Shown here: in pieces, positions 13,976 through 21,842 of the stretch
Position numbering within the stretch: the first letter of the stretch is position 1
Layout: each line of letters opens with the position of its first letter
DNA from: a candidate division NC10 bacterium CSP1-5
Lineage (GTDB): Bacteria; Methylomirabilota; Methylomirabilia; Methylomirabilales; CSP1-5
Assembly: GCA_001443495.1 (NCBI GenBank)
Contig: LDXR01000014.1
Span: 1-64,000, forward strand
DNA length: 64,000 nt
Direction of reading: 5' to 3'
Program-made: the position numbers and the translations under genes
The notes under the pieces: generated by a model
What the model was told of the DNA's origin: nothing
The model's database searches: none
The model's input: only the letters and a program-made list of their open reading frames with translations

Positions 13976-14942
13976 CGGTTCGGCTGAGCGGCTCGACTGA
14001 GCTCGCCGAAGTCTCGCCGAAGCCTGCTGATGGCTGGCTGCCGATGTATAGTTGACCCGATTGACCGAAGTGGAAGCCGTTACAGAGCCCGACCTTCGCA
14101 TGGCCCTGGATCCTCTTCCACCAATCCCCCAGGATCTGATACGCGCCGCTCACGGTGTGCTCCAGGGCCTCTTGGTAGACCTGCCCGATGTCGCGACGGT
14201 ACACGGGATCTTCCGAGATCGCCTCCACCCTGAAGGAGCGAAACCCAGCCGCGACCAGACGGGGGAGATGTTCCAGCATGCAGATATCCCGTCCGCTCAG
14301 GACCCCCTTCCCCACCGACTTCATCGCCCACTCCCCTTGACGGAGGTACAGATCCTGCTGGCACAGATCCGGGCATTTCATTCCCCACACCTTTTCATAC
14401 TCCAGCAGGAAGCAGTAATCGGATATCCCGAGGGGCATCTTGCCGTGCAGGAGGATCTCCAGCTCCAGCCCGGTGTTCTCCGCCATTCCCTCGATCTCTT
14501 CCAGCGAGAGTTCGTAGTTGGGGGTCACGCGGGCCGCCCCGTAGTCTCGGAGGACCGCGGCTCCCGTGTCGGTGTAGACATTCGCGAAGCCACCGATGTG
14601 GATCGCCAGACCAGGAAACTCCGCGTGGAGGATCCGGACCACCCCCAGGTTGTGCGCCTCAACGGCGTCCACCCCCTCCTCGGCGGCCACGGCGATCGCC
14701 CTCCGGATTTGAGGGAGGAAATAGTTCCGGGGGGCCGCATACGTGGTGAGGTAGACCTTGCGCCCCGCCCCCCGGCAGTGGCGGATCCCGGCCCGCAGAT
14801 CCTCAAGCCTCTCCAAGAAATTCGCCTCGTAGTCCCGGCAGAACGGATTTCCCAGGTAGACGGCATCGTACGGACCGAGATCCGACGCCATCAGATCTTT
14901 CATATTGGAGATACCGGTGTTCAGCTCGAAGGCACGGTTCAT
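13947..14942 (-). CDS. U32 family protein (UbiV-like, complete four-Cys set)
   Basis: A 331-residue U32 protein. C35 (GNPFCRDY) plus the cluster C-x12-C-x3-C (YCFLLEYEKVWGMKCPDLC) reproduce the spacing I recall for the four Fe-S ligands of E. coli UbiV. DAVYLGNPF, LTTYAAPRNY, VEAHNLGVVR and VTPNYELSLEEIEGM are typical barrel segments, and SGRDICMLEHLPRLVAAG precedes the C-terminal part. UbiV works with UbiU in oxygen-independent quinone hydroxylation. The ATG lies at the edge of a GGTTCAC repeat with a poor RBS, and the C-terminal about 35 residues look repeat-derived. The other two U32 genes of the group are natural partner candidates. Confidence 0.75.
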   Translation of the reverse strand: MNRAFELNTGISNMKDLMASDLGPYDAVYLGNPFCRDYEANFLERLEDLRAGIRHCRGAGRKVYLTTYAAPRNYFLPQIRRAIAVAAEEGVDAVEAHNLGVVRILHAEFPGLAIHIGGFANVYTDTGAAVLRDYGAARVTPNYELSLEEIEGMAENTGLELEILLHGKMPLGISDYCFLLEYEKVWGMKCPDLCQQDLYLRQGEWAMKSVGKGVLSGRDICMLEHLPRLVAAGFRSFRVEAISEDPVYRRDIGQVYQEALEHTVSGAYQILGDWWKRIQGHAKVGLCNGFHFGQSGQLYIGSQPSAGFGETSASSVEPLSRTVGSQLKVIS

Positions 14943-15243
14943 GGTTCACCGTTCACGGTTCAGGGTTGATGGTCCGAAGTCCGATGTCCGATGTCGCCAA
15001 GAGCGAGGAGGGGTTCCTTCCGAGGCAGGCGACATCTGGCTTGCGTCGGCCGGGGTCCCGCCGCCGGAGCGCAGCGCAGGTGGGGGTGGCCCGCACTGGC
15101 GAATTCCGATGCCTCAGCATGCGTAACGTTGCCTCTGCGCATCAGGTCCCCGGAGAATATGGCGCTGCCGAGGAAGGTCCCTCCGAGCTCTTGGTTCACG
15201 GTCATCGGTCGTCTGTCATCGGTCATCGTTGTTGGGTGCTGTA
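14943..15243. other. Spacer between U32 genes with two heptamer arrays
   Basis: No gene is supported. 14943-14990 carries GGTTCAC/GGTTCAG words followed by CCGATGT copies; 15188-15240 carries GGTTCACGGTCATCGGTC and GTCATCGGTCATCG words. The middle (15000-15180) is unique GC-rich sequence with no recognised RNA. Confidence 0.5.
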
Positions 15244-16167
15244 TCACCGTCCGAGCACCACCCATGATGTCGGGAGGCCGACTGGCTCGGCGTCGGCGAT
15301 CTGCTGTCCGTTTCGGGTCTGATCAATGGCCGTGCGGAAGCGCCGGACCAACGCGAACAAAAGCTCTACGGGGAGGCCTCTCCCCTGAAGCTTGATCACG
15401 TCCACCCCCGCCTCCAGGTAGGCCCCGACCTCGGGTGCCCGGCTCACCTGGCGGGCGGGCAGCACGCGCTCATCTCTTTTCTCTCCGTCGAGATACAGGC
15501 CCCAGGGATGCTGGCATACCTTGAAGCAGACACCCGCGCCCCCCCGCTTGATCGATCCGGTGAGCCGCTCACCGTCGGCCGGCATCTCCGGCATCAAGGC
15601 AGGATTCGTCCGGTAATAGCTCGGCATCCAGCACTTCCCGAGCTGGTGAAATTCATCCACCATATGGATCATGACCTCGATCCGGGCCTTGACATGCGGC
15701 CGGATCTCGGCGATCTCGGCAGGGTGGAGCGTCCCCGGGAGGACCACGCAGCTCGCGCCGATCTCCCCAAGGAGCGCCACGTCGTGAACATTCAGGGCGC
15801 CGCACCCGATGCTGGCGGTCAGCGACAGGTCCGGATAGCGCCGGTGAACACGGGCAAGGATGCCGGGGTCATTGAGGATGACTCCTGCGATCCCCCATGC
15901 ACTGAGCCCTGCAAGGCGTTCAAGGAGAAAGTCGACCTCATGGCCTCGCGGAATCGTGTTGAGGGCGAGCTCGACCGTCGCCCCTCGCTGGCGGGCGAGG
16001 GTCAGGACCTCTTGCAGTTCTGCCGGGGTGAGCTCACCCCGGGCGCCCCCTCGACTCCACCCCTTGAGCCCCACATAGATGGCATCCGCCCCTGCCTCCA
16101 GGCTGGCTTTCGCCGCCTCCACACTCCCAGCAGGAGCCAGGAGAGTTCCCCGATCCTTCATGGCCAT
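15244..16167 (-). CDS. U32 family protein (third member)
   Basis: A 307-residue U32 protein, closest in this window to the first member: LLAPAGSVEAAKASLEAGADAIYVG, GWSRGGARGELT, ILNDPGILARVHRRYPDL, TASIGCGALNVHD, LGKCWMPSYYR and LQGRGLPVELLFALVRRF. The first Cys of the C-x6-C pair is replaced (VDEFHQLGKC), while GKC, GVC and KVC are present, so Fe-S ligation may differ from the first copy. ATG with GAGGA 8 nt upstream is taken as start; the frame is open into non-coding sequence beyond. The C-terminal residues after about 285 border a repeat region. A heterodimeric UbiU/UbiV-like arrangement with the second U32 gene is plausible. Confidence 0.75.
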   Translation of the reverse strand: MAMKDRGTLLAPAGSVEAAKASLEAGADAIYVGLKGWSRGGARGELTPAELQEVLTLARQRGATVELALNTIPRGHEVDFLLERLAGLSAWGIAGVILNDPGILARVHRRYPDLSLTASIGCGALNVHDVALLGEIGASCVVLPGTLHPAEIAEIRPHVKARIEVMIHMVDEFHQLGKCWMPSYYRTNPALMPEMPADGERLTGSIKRGGAGVCFKVCQHPWGLYLDGEKRDERVLPARQVSRAPEVGAYLEAGVDVIKLQGRGLPVELLFALVRRFRTAIDQTRNGQQIADAEPVGLPTSWVVLGR

Positions 16168-16247
16168 GGCATCCTCGTCCGTTCGACCAAGCGAACGAAA
16201 CGCCAGCACGATACCACCCGCATCCGGACCCGTCAAGGGGAAACTCA

Positions 16248-17018
16248 CTAGCGGGTTTGCCCCCCGATGACCCGGGTGATGAGCCCGGCGACCTCGCGGA
16301 GCTTCCGCCCACACCGGGCGAGCCGACGGCGTGGCAGAAGGGAGGCAAACCCAACCACGCCCAGGGCAAGGGTCACTTGACCGCGGTGGTCGAGGATGGG
16401 GGCCGCGACGGCGTTCACGCCCTTGGCCACTTCTCCAAAGCTCTCGGCAAACCCGCGGCGGCGCACTTCGGCCAAGGCCTTCTTTATCTGCGGGTACCGC
16501 TGCTCCCTGCGGCGCTCGGGCCGTTCCAGGACTCCTCGAGACCAGAGCCGATCCAGATCCCCCTCGGGCACATAAGCGAGAAAGCACTGACCTAACGCCC
16601 CCTGACCCAGAGGGAGCGCCTGGCCGATCGGGATCGTGATGCGGAAGGGATCCTGGGCCTCCACCCGTTCCACGATGATCACCCGATCCTGAAATCGCTG
16701 GCCCAAGAGGCAGGTGAGCTTGAGCTCATCAAACAGATCCTGGAGGAACGGTTTAGCCACATCGGCCCGACTGGTAGCCGCCGAGGCCGCCCCTCCGAAC
16801 TCGATGAGGGCCGATCCCAGGCCGTACTTCTTCGTCCCCCCGTCGTAAGAGACCAGGCCATGCCGGGCCAAGGATCTGAGGATGTTAAAACAGGTGCTCT
16901 TGTTGAGGTCAAGGGACCGGCTGAGTTCGGAAACACCCCAGGGCCGGTGGTTCCGGTCTTTCAAGAACGTGAGGATCCGGACCGCGCCTTCCACCGCCGG
17001 GACCTGACTGTGTGCCAT
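16248..17018 (-). CDS. IclR family transcriptional regulator
   Basis: A 256-residue regulator. The N-terminal winged helix spans about 8-65 (VEGAVRILTFL, WGVSELSRSLDLNKSTCFNILRSLARHGLV); the C-terminal IclR effector domain runs about 80-250 (GQALPLGQGALGQCFLAY, VNAVAAPILDHRGQVTLALGVVG). The frame is open 38 codons upstream, but that stretch contains a strong promoter, so MAHSQVPAVEG is the start. A 13-bp palindrome at the predicted transcription start suggests autoregulation. It lies next to the CoA-ligase gene that ends the cluster whose other end is marked by a second IclR gene, so it probably controls that cluster in response to an aromatic or carboxylic acid (inference). Confidence 0.85.
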   Translation of the reverse strand: MAHSQVPAVEGAVRILTFLKDRNHRPWGVSELSRSLDLNKSTCFNILRSLARHGLVSYDGGTKKYGLGSALIEFGGAASAATSRADVAKPFLQDLFDELKLTCLLGQRFQDRVIIVERVEAQDPFRITIPIGQALPLGQGALGQCFLAYVPEGDLDRLWSRGVLERPERRREQRYPQIKKALAEVRRRGFAESFGEVAKGVNAVAAPILDHRGQVTLALGVVGFASLLPRRRLARCGRKLREVAGLITRVIGGQTR

Positions 17019-17046
17019 GGTGAGACCCCTCGAATGTTCTCTGGAT

Positions 17047-17059
17047 AGAACGAAGTTCT
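17047..17059. promoter_or_regulatory. Palindromic operator-like site at the IclR promoter
   Basis: AGAACGAAGTTCT is a perfect 5-3-5 palindrome a few bases downstream of the -10 element, at the expected transcription start. Position and symmetry suit an IclR dimer site. The word ATAGAACGA also occurs between -35 and -10 of the second IclR gene's promoter. Confidence 0.5.
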
Positions 17060-17063
17060 CGTC

Positions 17064-17092
17064 ATTAAACGATGTCCCACCGAACCTGTCAA
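17064..17092 (-). promoter_or_regulatory. Sigma70-type promoter of the first IclR gene
   Basis: TTGACA (17087-17092), 17-bp spacer and TTTAAT (17064-17069) on the minus strand. Its place inside the longest open frame shows that the real start of the IclR protein is downstream. Confidence 0.7.
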
Positions 17093-17113
17093 GAGAAAAA
17101 GGGGCAGGCAACA

Positions 17114-17151
17114 AGAGAGGGGATCCCGACATCGTCGGGACCCCCTCTCTT
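17114..17151 (-). terminator. Terminator hairpin after the CoA-ligase gene
   Basis: AGAGAGGGG-A-TCCCGAC and its near-perfect complement around ATC form a stem of about 16 bp, 30 nt past the ligase stop codon. On the minus strand the tail is TTGTTG; on the plus strand it is TTTTCTT, so it may work in both directions and insulate the IclR promoter. Confidence 0.7.
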
Positions 17152-17181
17152 TTCTTCGCTGATTTTCCTGCTGTCGCGAGA

Positions 17182-18858
17182 CTACCTCTTCGCTTTTTCG
17201 GCCTCCTGCTGCCGGAGGACGCGCCGCAGGAGCTTCCCGGTCCCCGGACCGCCAGGCCCAGGTGCCCGGGGCATCTTGTCGATGAACTCGACCTCGCGTG
17301 GCAGCTTGTAGATCGCGACCTTGCCCTTGCAGAACTCGATCAGCTCCTGCTTCAGTGTGTCCGAGCCCTGCTGACCCGCTTTGAGCTGGACAAAGGCCTT
17401 GGTCTTCTGGCCCATCACGGGATCTGAAGCCCCCACGACCCCTGCATCCGCGACGGCGGCGTGGGTGACCAAGACATCCTCGATCTCCTCCGGGCCGATC
17501 CGGTAGCCCGAGGACTTGATCAGGTCATCCTCGCGCGACAGGAACCAGATGTACCCATCTTCGTCCATGGTGACCATGTCGCCGGCCCGGCACCACCCTT
17601 CCTTGACGACCGAGCGCTGCTTCTCGGGATCCCGCCAGTACGTGGTTCCCGTAGGTCCCCGGGCAACAAGCTGTCCGGTCTCTCCGGGTTTACAATCCTT
17701 CCCCTCCTCATTGACCACCCTGACCTCGTATCCAGGGATGGCGGGACCGATGGAGCCGGGCTTCACCTTTTTGGTGGCCGCCGACGAGATGAAGACGAAC
17801 ATCATCTCGGTGGTCCCCAGCCCCTCAAAGATCTCCTGGCCGAATTTGGCCTTCCAGTCGTGGTAGGTCTTGGCCGTGAGCGACTCTCCCCCGCCGGTAC
17901 AGACCCGGAGGGAACTCAGGTCGTATTTCTTCTCGGCATCCGGGACCTGGAGCATCTTACGATAGGCTGTGGGGAGGGCCGAGAGGATGGTCGCCTTGTG
18001 CTTCTGGATCTGGTCGAACATCCCCTCGGGGCTGAAACGGGGGAAGATGGAGACGGCGGCCCCGAAGCGGTACGGGATCGTCGCCACGGCGGAGTAGCCA
18101 GCCGCCATGGAGATGGGGGCGGCGCTCAGGATGACGTCATGCTCTGTAATCCCCCAACAGTACTTGCCGAAGCCGTCGGGAACGATGAGCGCCTCCTCAA
18201 GGAAATGGGCCGTTCCCTTGGGGAGGCCCGTGGTGCCGGAGGTGTAGAGGAGCACCGAGACATCCATCCGATCGCGGCGGACCGGATCACACTCCGGTTT
18301 CCCGCCATCCACCAGCTCCTGGTAGAGAAGATACCCCTTCTGCTTGAACGTGGCCTGCTCTTCGGGGGTGCCGCCGATCACGATGATATGCTTGAGCGTC
18401 TTGAGATCGGGCCTGGCCTTCTCCAGCTCCTCGAGCAGGGCCGACGCGACCACCACCGCCTTGACCTCGGCATTGTTAAAGACGTGGGCGATCTCGGACC
18501 GCGAGAAGAGCCCGGAGGTCGGCAGGAAGACGCCCCCGATCTTCAAGACGGCGAAATTCGCCACCAGGGCGGGGGGGATATTGGGGGCGCGCAGGGCCAC
18601 CCGGTCCGCCTCCTCGATGCCCAACGCCTTCAGGCTGCTCCCGAGCTTGTTGACCATCCCCAGGAGCGCCTTGTACGGGATCTTGCGATCCTCAAAGAGG
18701 ATGGCCGGCCGATCCCCCTTCCCACCCGCCACCTGCTTGTCGATGAGCTCTTCGGTGCTGTTGAATTTCTGCGGGTAGGCCTGATACTCCGGGAGCTTGT
18801 AGACCCGGGTCGGCCAGAGCTCCCTCGGGGGGAGATATCCTTCCGGGATCTTTCCCAT
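17182..18858 (-). CDS. Acyl/aryl-CoA synthetase (AMP-forming, benzoate-CoA ligase-like)
   Basis: A 558-residue adenylate-forming ligase. The ATP/AMP signature is LLYTSGTTGLPKGTAH; EGLGTTEMMFVFISS, GWCRAGDMVTMDEDGYIWFLSREDDLIKSSGYRIGP (positions about 430-465) and the catalytic Lys region PGTGKLLRRVL are all present. The family activates carboxylates to CoA thioesters through acyl-adenylates; overall pattern and length are closest to benzoate/2-aminobenzoate-CoA ligases. It has a strong RBS (GGAGGAGG) and follows a thioredoxin-like small gene after 13 nt. It is the last gene of a same-strand cluster with two family III CoA-transferases. The actual acid substrate cannot be determined. Confidence 0.85.
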   Translation of the reverse strand: MGKIPEGYLPPRELWPTRVYKLPEYQAYPQKFNSTEELIDKQVAGGKGDRPAILFEDRKIPYKALLGMVNKLGSSLKALGIEEADRVALRAPNIPPALVANFAVLKIGGVFLPTSGLFSRSEIAHVFNNAEVKAVVVASALLEELEKARPDLKTLKHIIVIGGTPEEQATFKQKGYLLYQELVDGGKPECDPVRRDRMDVSVLLYTSGTTGLPKGTAHFLEEALIVPDGFGKYCWGITEHDVILSAAPISMAAGYSAVATIPYRFGAAVSIFPRFSPEGMFDQIQKHKATILSALPTAYRKMLQVPDAEKKYDLSSLRVCTGGGESLTAKTYHDWKAKFGQEIFEGLGTTEMMFVFISSAATKKVKPGSIGPAIPGYEVRVVNEEGKDCKPGETGQLVARGPTGTTYWRDPEKQRSVVKEGWCRAGDMVTMDEDGYIWFLSREDDLIKSSGYRIGPEEIEDVLVTHAAVADAGVVGASDPVMGQKTKAFVQLKAGQQGSDTLKQELIEFCKGKVAIYKLPREVEFIDKMPRAPGPGGPGTGKLLRRVLRQQEAEKAKR

Positions 18859-18871
18859 GGCGCCTCCTCCT

Positions 18872-19246
18872 CTAGGCCTTGCTCAGCAGTTTTTGCAGGG
18901 CCTCCTCCACGCCGATCAATTTGTTCTCTTCCTTATCCATCCGGGGATACACCTCGGTGGGATACCGTTCGGTCTCCTTGTCAAAGACGAGGAGAGCTGG
19001 AACCGCCTTTCCGAATTCCTCTTCAAGCGCGCCCTTCGTCCCGAAGACCGCGCGCTTGGCCGCACTGGGCCCGGTCACGGCAGCATTATAGGTCATGAAG
19101 GCGGCCGGCTGCTCCCCGCAGTCCTGGATCTTGATGTTGACCCCCTTCGCCTTCAGTTGATTCGCAAGATCCACGGCCTTCTTGTTGTCACAGGCGTATT
19201 GTTTCGCCGGCTCTTGCTTGCTGCTGTAATACAATTCGACCTTCAT
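18872..19246 (-). CDS. Conserved-looking 124-residue protein, possibly thioredoxin-like
   Basis: A small protein beginning with a strand-type MKVELYYSS, helix KKAVDLANQLKAKG, strand VNIKIQDCG, and later KAVPALLVFDKETERYP, which resembles the cis-proline strand of thioredoxin-like folds. It ends in a helix (GVEEALQKLLSKA). C19 and C43 are not a CxxC. GGGGG lies upstream of the ATG. It sits just before the CoA-ligase gene. No specific family is recognised; a redox or ArsD-like role is only a guess from fold pattern. Confidence 0.6.
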   Translation of the reverse strand: MKVELYYSSKQEPAKQYACDNKKAVDLANQLKAKGVNIKIQDCGEQPAAFMTYNAAVTGPSAAKRAVFGTKGALEEEFGKAVPALLVFDKETERYPTEVYPRMDKEENKLIGVEEALQKLLSKA

Positions 19247-19315
19247 AGCGTATTCCCCCTTCTTGTCAACGCCCGGATCGCCTCACAAACTATTACAAAC
19301 GCATTTCATTTTCTG

Positions 19316-19417
19316 ACAATGGAGCATTAGACCATTAGACCTCAATGGAGCACCTTTGCCCTATTATGCCATTGCTCCATTGCTCCAAAGTGAACGCACT
19401 TAGTGCGTTTACTTTGG
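19316..19417. repeat. Heptamer arrays plus long hairpin in the spacer
   Basis: 19316-19384 has GAGCATTAGACCATTAGACC words and, in inverted orientation, CCATTGCTCCATTGCTCC; CAATGGAGCA pairs with TGCTCCATTG. 19385-19417 is a separate 15-bp hairpin (14 of 15 paired; CCAAAGTGAACGCAC with loop TTA). The 290-nt spacer holds no gene. Confidence 0.6.
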
Positions 19418-19461
19418 CTCACCGTACCATGCTCTCTTCCTACCGGTCAAGGTGATCTCCC

Positions 19462-19502
19462 GAGAAAAACAGGCCACGGCTGCTCATCACAGCCGTGGCC
19501 TG
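19462..19502 (-). terminator. Rho-independent terminator after the basic small protein gene
   Basis: A perfect 13-bp stem (CAGGCCACGGCTG and complement) with a 7-nt loop, followed on the minus strand by TTTTTCTC. It lies about 35 nt past the stop codon of the Lys/Pro-rich protein gene. Confidence 0.85.
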
Positions 19503-19535
19503 TCTCCACCTTCTTGGATCGCCCAAGGGTAAAAG

Positions 19536-19955
19536 CTACTTGCCCGGCTTCCATCCCTTGGGAATGATCCTCCAGTAGGGCCAGTCGATCTTGATGCAGT
19601 AGCCGTCGTACGCCTTCTGGATGTGGGCGTCGAGCGCCGGCTTATAGCAGTCAGGGCTGTTATGGATCGGACAGTTCTGCGTTGCTGCTGCCATCCTGGT
19701 TGCCTCCTTCCTCTCGATGGGCGGGGCAGGTTTGGGGGCTGCGACCTGGGTCCGGGGAACAGGAGCGGGCTTGCCCGCCCTCTGGGCCGGCCTTGGGGGC
19801 GTTCGTACCTTCTTTTTGGCGGCTACCGGCCTGCCCTTTGGAGCAGCCGGTTTCATCGCTTTCGTCTTGGGCCTGCGACCCTTCGCCGCCTTCTTTCCCA
19901 CCCGAGCAGGGCGCCGCCCCTTTCCCCCCCGTCCCTTTGGATTTGGCTTCGGCAC
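19536..19955 (-). CDS. Basic Lys/Ala/Pro-rich protein with small Cys domain; two possible starts
   Basis: The long form (GTG start, GGAG 7 nt upstream) has 139 residues. The first 87 are histone H1-like (GKKAAKGRRPKTKAMKPAAPKG) and the last 52 form a compact domain (NCPIHNSPDCYKPALDAH, YDGYCIKIDWPYWRIIPKGW). An internal ATG at 19694, starting exactly at that domain (MAAATQNC), has an excellent RBS (AAGGAGG, 8 nt). The gene may therefore give only a 52-residue protein or both forms. The C-terminal domain has three Cys and a His that could bind a metal. It lies between a zinc-ribbon gene and a terminator, in the cluster with the CoA-transferases; it could be a small subunit of their enzyme system (inference). 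Confidence 0.55.
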   Translation of the reverse strand: MPKPNPKGRGGKGRRPARVGKKAAKGRRPKTKAMKPAAPKGRPVAAKKKVRTPPRPAQRAGKPAPVPRTQVAAPKPAPPIERKEATRMAAATQNCPIHNSPDCYKPALDAHIQKAYDGYCIKIDWPYWRIIPKGWKPGK

Positions 19956-19965
19956 CTAATCGCTC

Positions 19966-20373
19966 CTACTTATGTCTTCCCTCCATGATAAAGCGCGGCC
20001 GGCTCCCCACCAGGTCTTCGGCCTTGAGCGGCGCGCCGCTCACCGGCTTGCCCCGGATGCTCTTGGTGATAGGGATCGGCTTGCCGACGAAGTCCGCCCG
20101 GGCCATAACCGGCGGGTTCACCTTGGTCGTATCGGTGATCTTGGTCTTGTAATCCTTGGACTGGGCGAAGCCAGGCAGCTTATCGTGGGGCGGCTTGGCC
20201 TCAGTGGGCCCGGAGACCCGCGTGCCGTTGTCAATCTTCACCGCCCAAATGGCGTCGCAGCCGGCACACTTCACCTTCCCGTCAAAGAACCAGAAGGTGA
20301 ACGGGTCCAAGTAGTTGACGATCTGGCACTTGCCGCACTCCAAGAGCAGCGAGCAATGCTTGAAGTCTGCCAT
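19966..20373 (-). CDS. Rubredoxin-like zinc-ribbon protein
   Basis: A 135-residue protein with two CxxC knuckles (LECGKCQIVNYL and VKCAGCDAIW) about 20 residues apart, as in rubredoxin-like zinc ribbons, within the first 50 residues. The tail is basic, Pro-rich and probably unstructured (ISRGKPVSG-like, SIRGKPVSGAPLKAEDLVG). RBS GGAGGTAGGTGA precedes the ATG. It lies 65 nt downstream of a CoA-transferase subunit gene and 10 nt before the basic-protein gene. The context suggests an accessory subunit of a CoA-dependent pathway; no named family is recognised. Confidence 0.65.
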   Translation of the reverse strand: MADFKHCSLLLECGKCQIVNYLDPFTFWFFDGKVKCAGCDAIWAVKIDNGTRVSGPTEAKPPHDKLPGFAQSKDYKTKITDTTKVNPPVMARADFVGKPIPITKSIRGKPVSGAPLKAEDLVGSRPRFIMEGRHK

Positions 20374-20438
20374 TCACCTACCTCCTCGTCAGCCCAGGGG
20401 GGACCGCCCTTCGCGGCCCCCCTACCCGTCGCTGACCT

Positions 20439-21815
20439 TTAGATGATATCGTTCTTTTCCAGCTCCCGGATCTGGTCCAAGCCGTAGCCGCAGTACTTCT
20501 GGAGAATGTACTCGTTGTCGGCCCCCACCGGCTTGAAGACCCACCGATGGCGCGCAGGGGTATCGGAGAGATGGTACGGCAGCCCCTGGCTCAGGACGTC
20601 GCCGAAGGTTGGGTCATCCATCCAGTGCATCTCGTCCCGCAGGTGGAAGTGCTCCTGCTGGGAGCATTCCTTGTTGCTCCACACCGGCTGGCTGTTGATG
20701 TCGTTCTTCTCCATGATCTGCCAGACTTCCTCTTTGGTCTTGTCCTTGGCCCACTCTTCCATAGCGGTGTAGATCTCGCTCTGGGCCTTGGGTTGAACCC
20801 GATCGTCGTACTTGGCGTACTTGCTCGCCAGCGCCTTCAGGTTTGGCACCAGCTGGCACAGCTTGGCGAAATCGCCATCCTCAGGCGCGGAGATCAGGAT
20901 CTGCCCCGGCTCCGCTTCCAAGGGGATCTTGGACCCTGGGTAGGACGGCTTCCCGCACTGGACAATCCCGTGGACGCACAGCTGCCGATCCCAGTTCCCC
21001 CAGCGCTGCGCGACGACCCCGTAGCGGGCGAACAGGGGGATGGTCCCCTCGATGATCCGGGTCGCGCCGTGGACCTGGCTGTACTCGATGAACTCTCCGG
21101 TCCCCGAGATGTTATCCCGCCACCACAGCGCGGCGAGGCCGGCAAAGCAGCCCATCATGCCCCCCCAGTAGTCGGCCAGCCAGATGGTGTGCTTGGAGGG
21201 GAGCCCGACGGCGGGGTGGCCTTGCCCCGGCCCGGGCATGCCGGTGATGGAGAAGGTTCCGCCTTGGGCCTGGCCCAGGATGTCGTACGAGGCCCGGACC
21301 CGTCCCGGCCCCCAGCCGCCAAAGCCCCCCATCCAGATATAGATCATCCGGGGGTTGATCTTGGCGGCCTGGCGATAGCCGATCCCCCAGCGGTCGAACG
21401 TTCCAGGCCGGTAGTTCTCAGCCTGAATGTCGGTCTTGGCTTGGATGCGGTGAACGATCTCGACCCCTTCGGGCTTGTGGAAGTCCACCGCGAGGAAATA
21501 CTCGTTGTGATTCGCGCCAAAGAACCCGAGGCCCGTCCCCTTATCCGGCATCCACCTGGACAAGGGATACAGGAAGGGCTCGTTGTACGGGGTGGTGTGC
21601 CGCATCGGCTCGCCCCGCCGCGGCAGCTCGATCTTGATGGTCTCCATGCCCAGCTCGGCGAAGTAGTTGGCGCAGGAGGGGCCGAGGATATACTGAGTCG
21701 TGGAGATCGCCGTATACCCCTTGAACGCCTCGGGTTTTTCGAAGATCTTCTTGGCGTCGAAGACCGTGCGACAGTACTCTTCAAAGCTCATCGCCTTGAG
21801 ATCCTTTTGAGTCAT
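20439..21815 (-). CDS. Family III CoA-transferase, subunit 1 (BbsE/BbsF-type)
   Basis: A 458-residue CoA-transferase family III (CaiB/BaiF) protein. Family features are the N-terminal FAELGMETIKIELP, NYRPGTFDRWGIGYRQ, and the catalytic Asp in SYDILGQAQGG, which forms the glutamyl/aspartyl-CoA anhydride type intermediate. Together with the longer neighbour it matches the heterodimeric architecture of benzylsuccinate CoA-transferase (BbsEF), where two related subunits are encoded side by side. AGGAGG precedes the ATG. No benzylsuccinate synthase or other bbs genes are in the window, so the substrate may be another dicarboxylate or aromatic acid. Confidence 0.8.
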   Translation of the reverse strand: MTQKDLKAMSFEEYCRTVFDAKKIFEKPEAFKGYTAISTTQYILGPSCANYFAELGMETIKIELPRRGEPMRHTTPYNEPFLYPLSRWMPDKGTGLGFFGANHNEYFLAVDFHKPEGVEIVHRIQAKTDIQAENYRPGTFDRWGIGYRQAAKINPRMIYIWMGGFGGWGPGRVRASYDILGQAQGGTFSITGMPGPGQGHPAVGLPSKHTIWLADYWGGMMGCFAGLAALWWRDNISGTGEFIEYSQVHGATRIIEGTIPLFARYGVVAQRWGNWDRQLCVHGIVQCGKPSYPGSKIPLEAEPGQILISAPEDGDFAKLCQLVPNLKALASKYAKYDDRVQPKAQSEIYTAMEEWAKDKTKEEVWQIMEKNDINSQPVWSNKECSQQEHFHLRDEMHWMDDPTFGDVLSQGLPYHLSDTPARHRWVFKPVGADNEYILQKYCGYGLDQIRELEKNDII

Positions 21816-21842
21816 GCTGCAGACCTCCTTGTCTCAGGCGTT

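Noticed and set aside
17019-17132. Longer N-terminus for the first IclR protein
   Set aside because: That stretch holds the promoter and palindrome, and lacks an RBS before its ATG.
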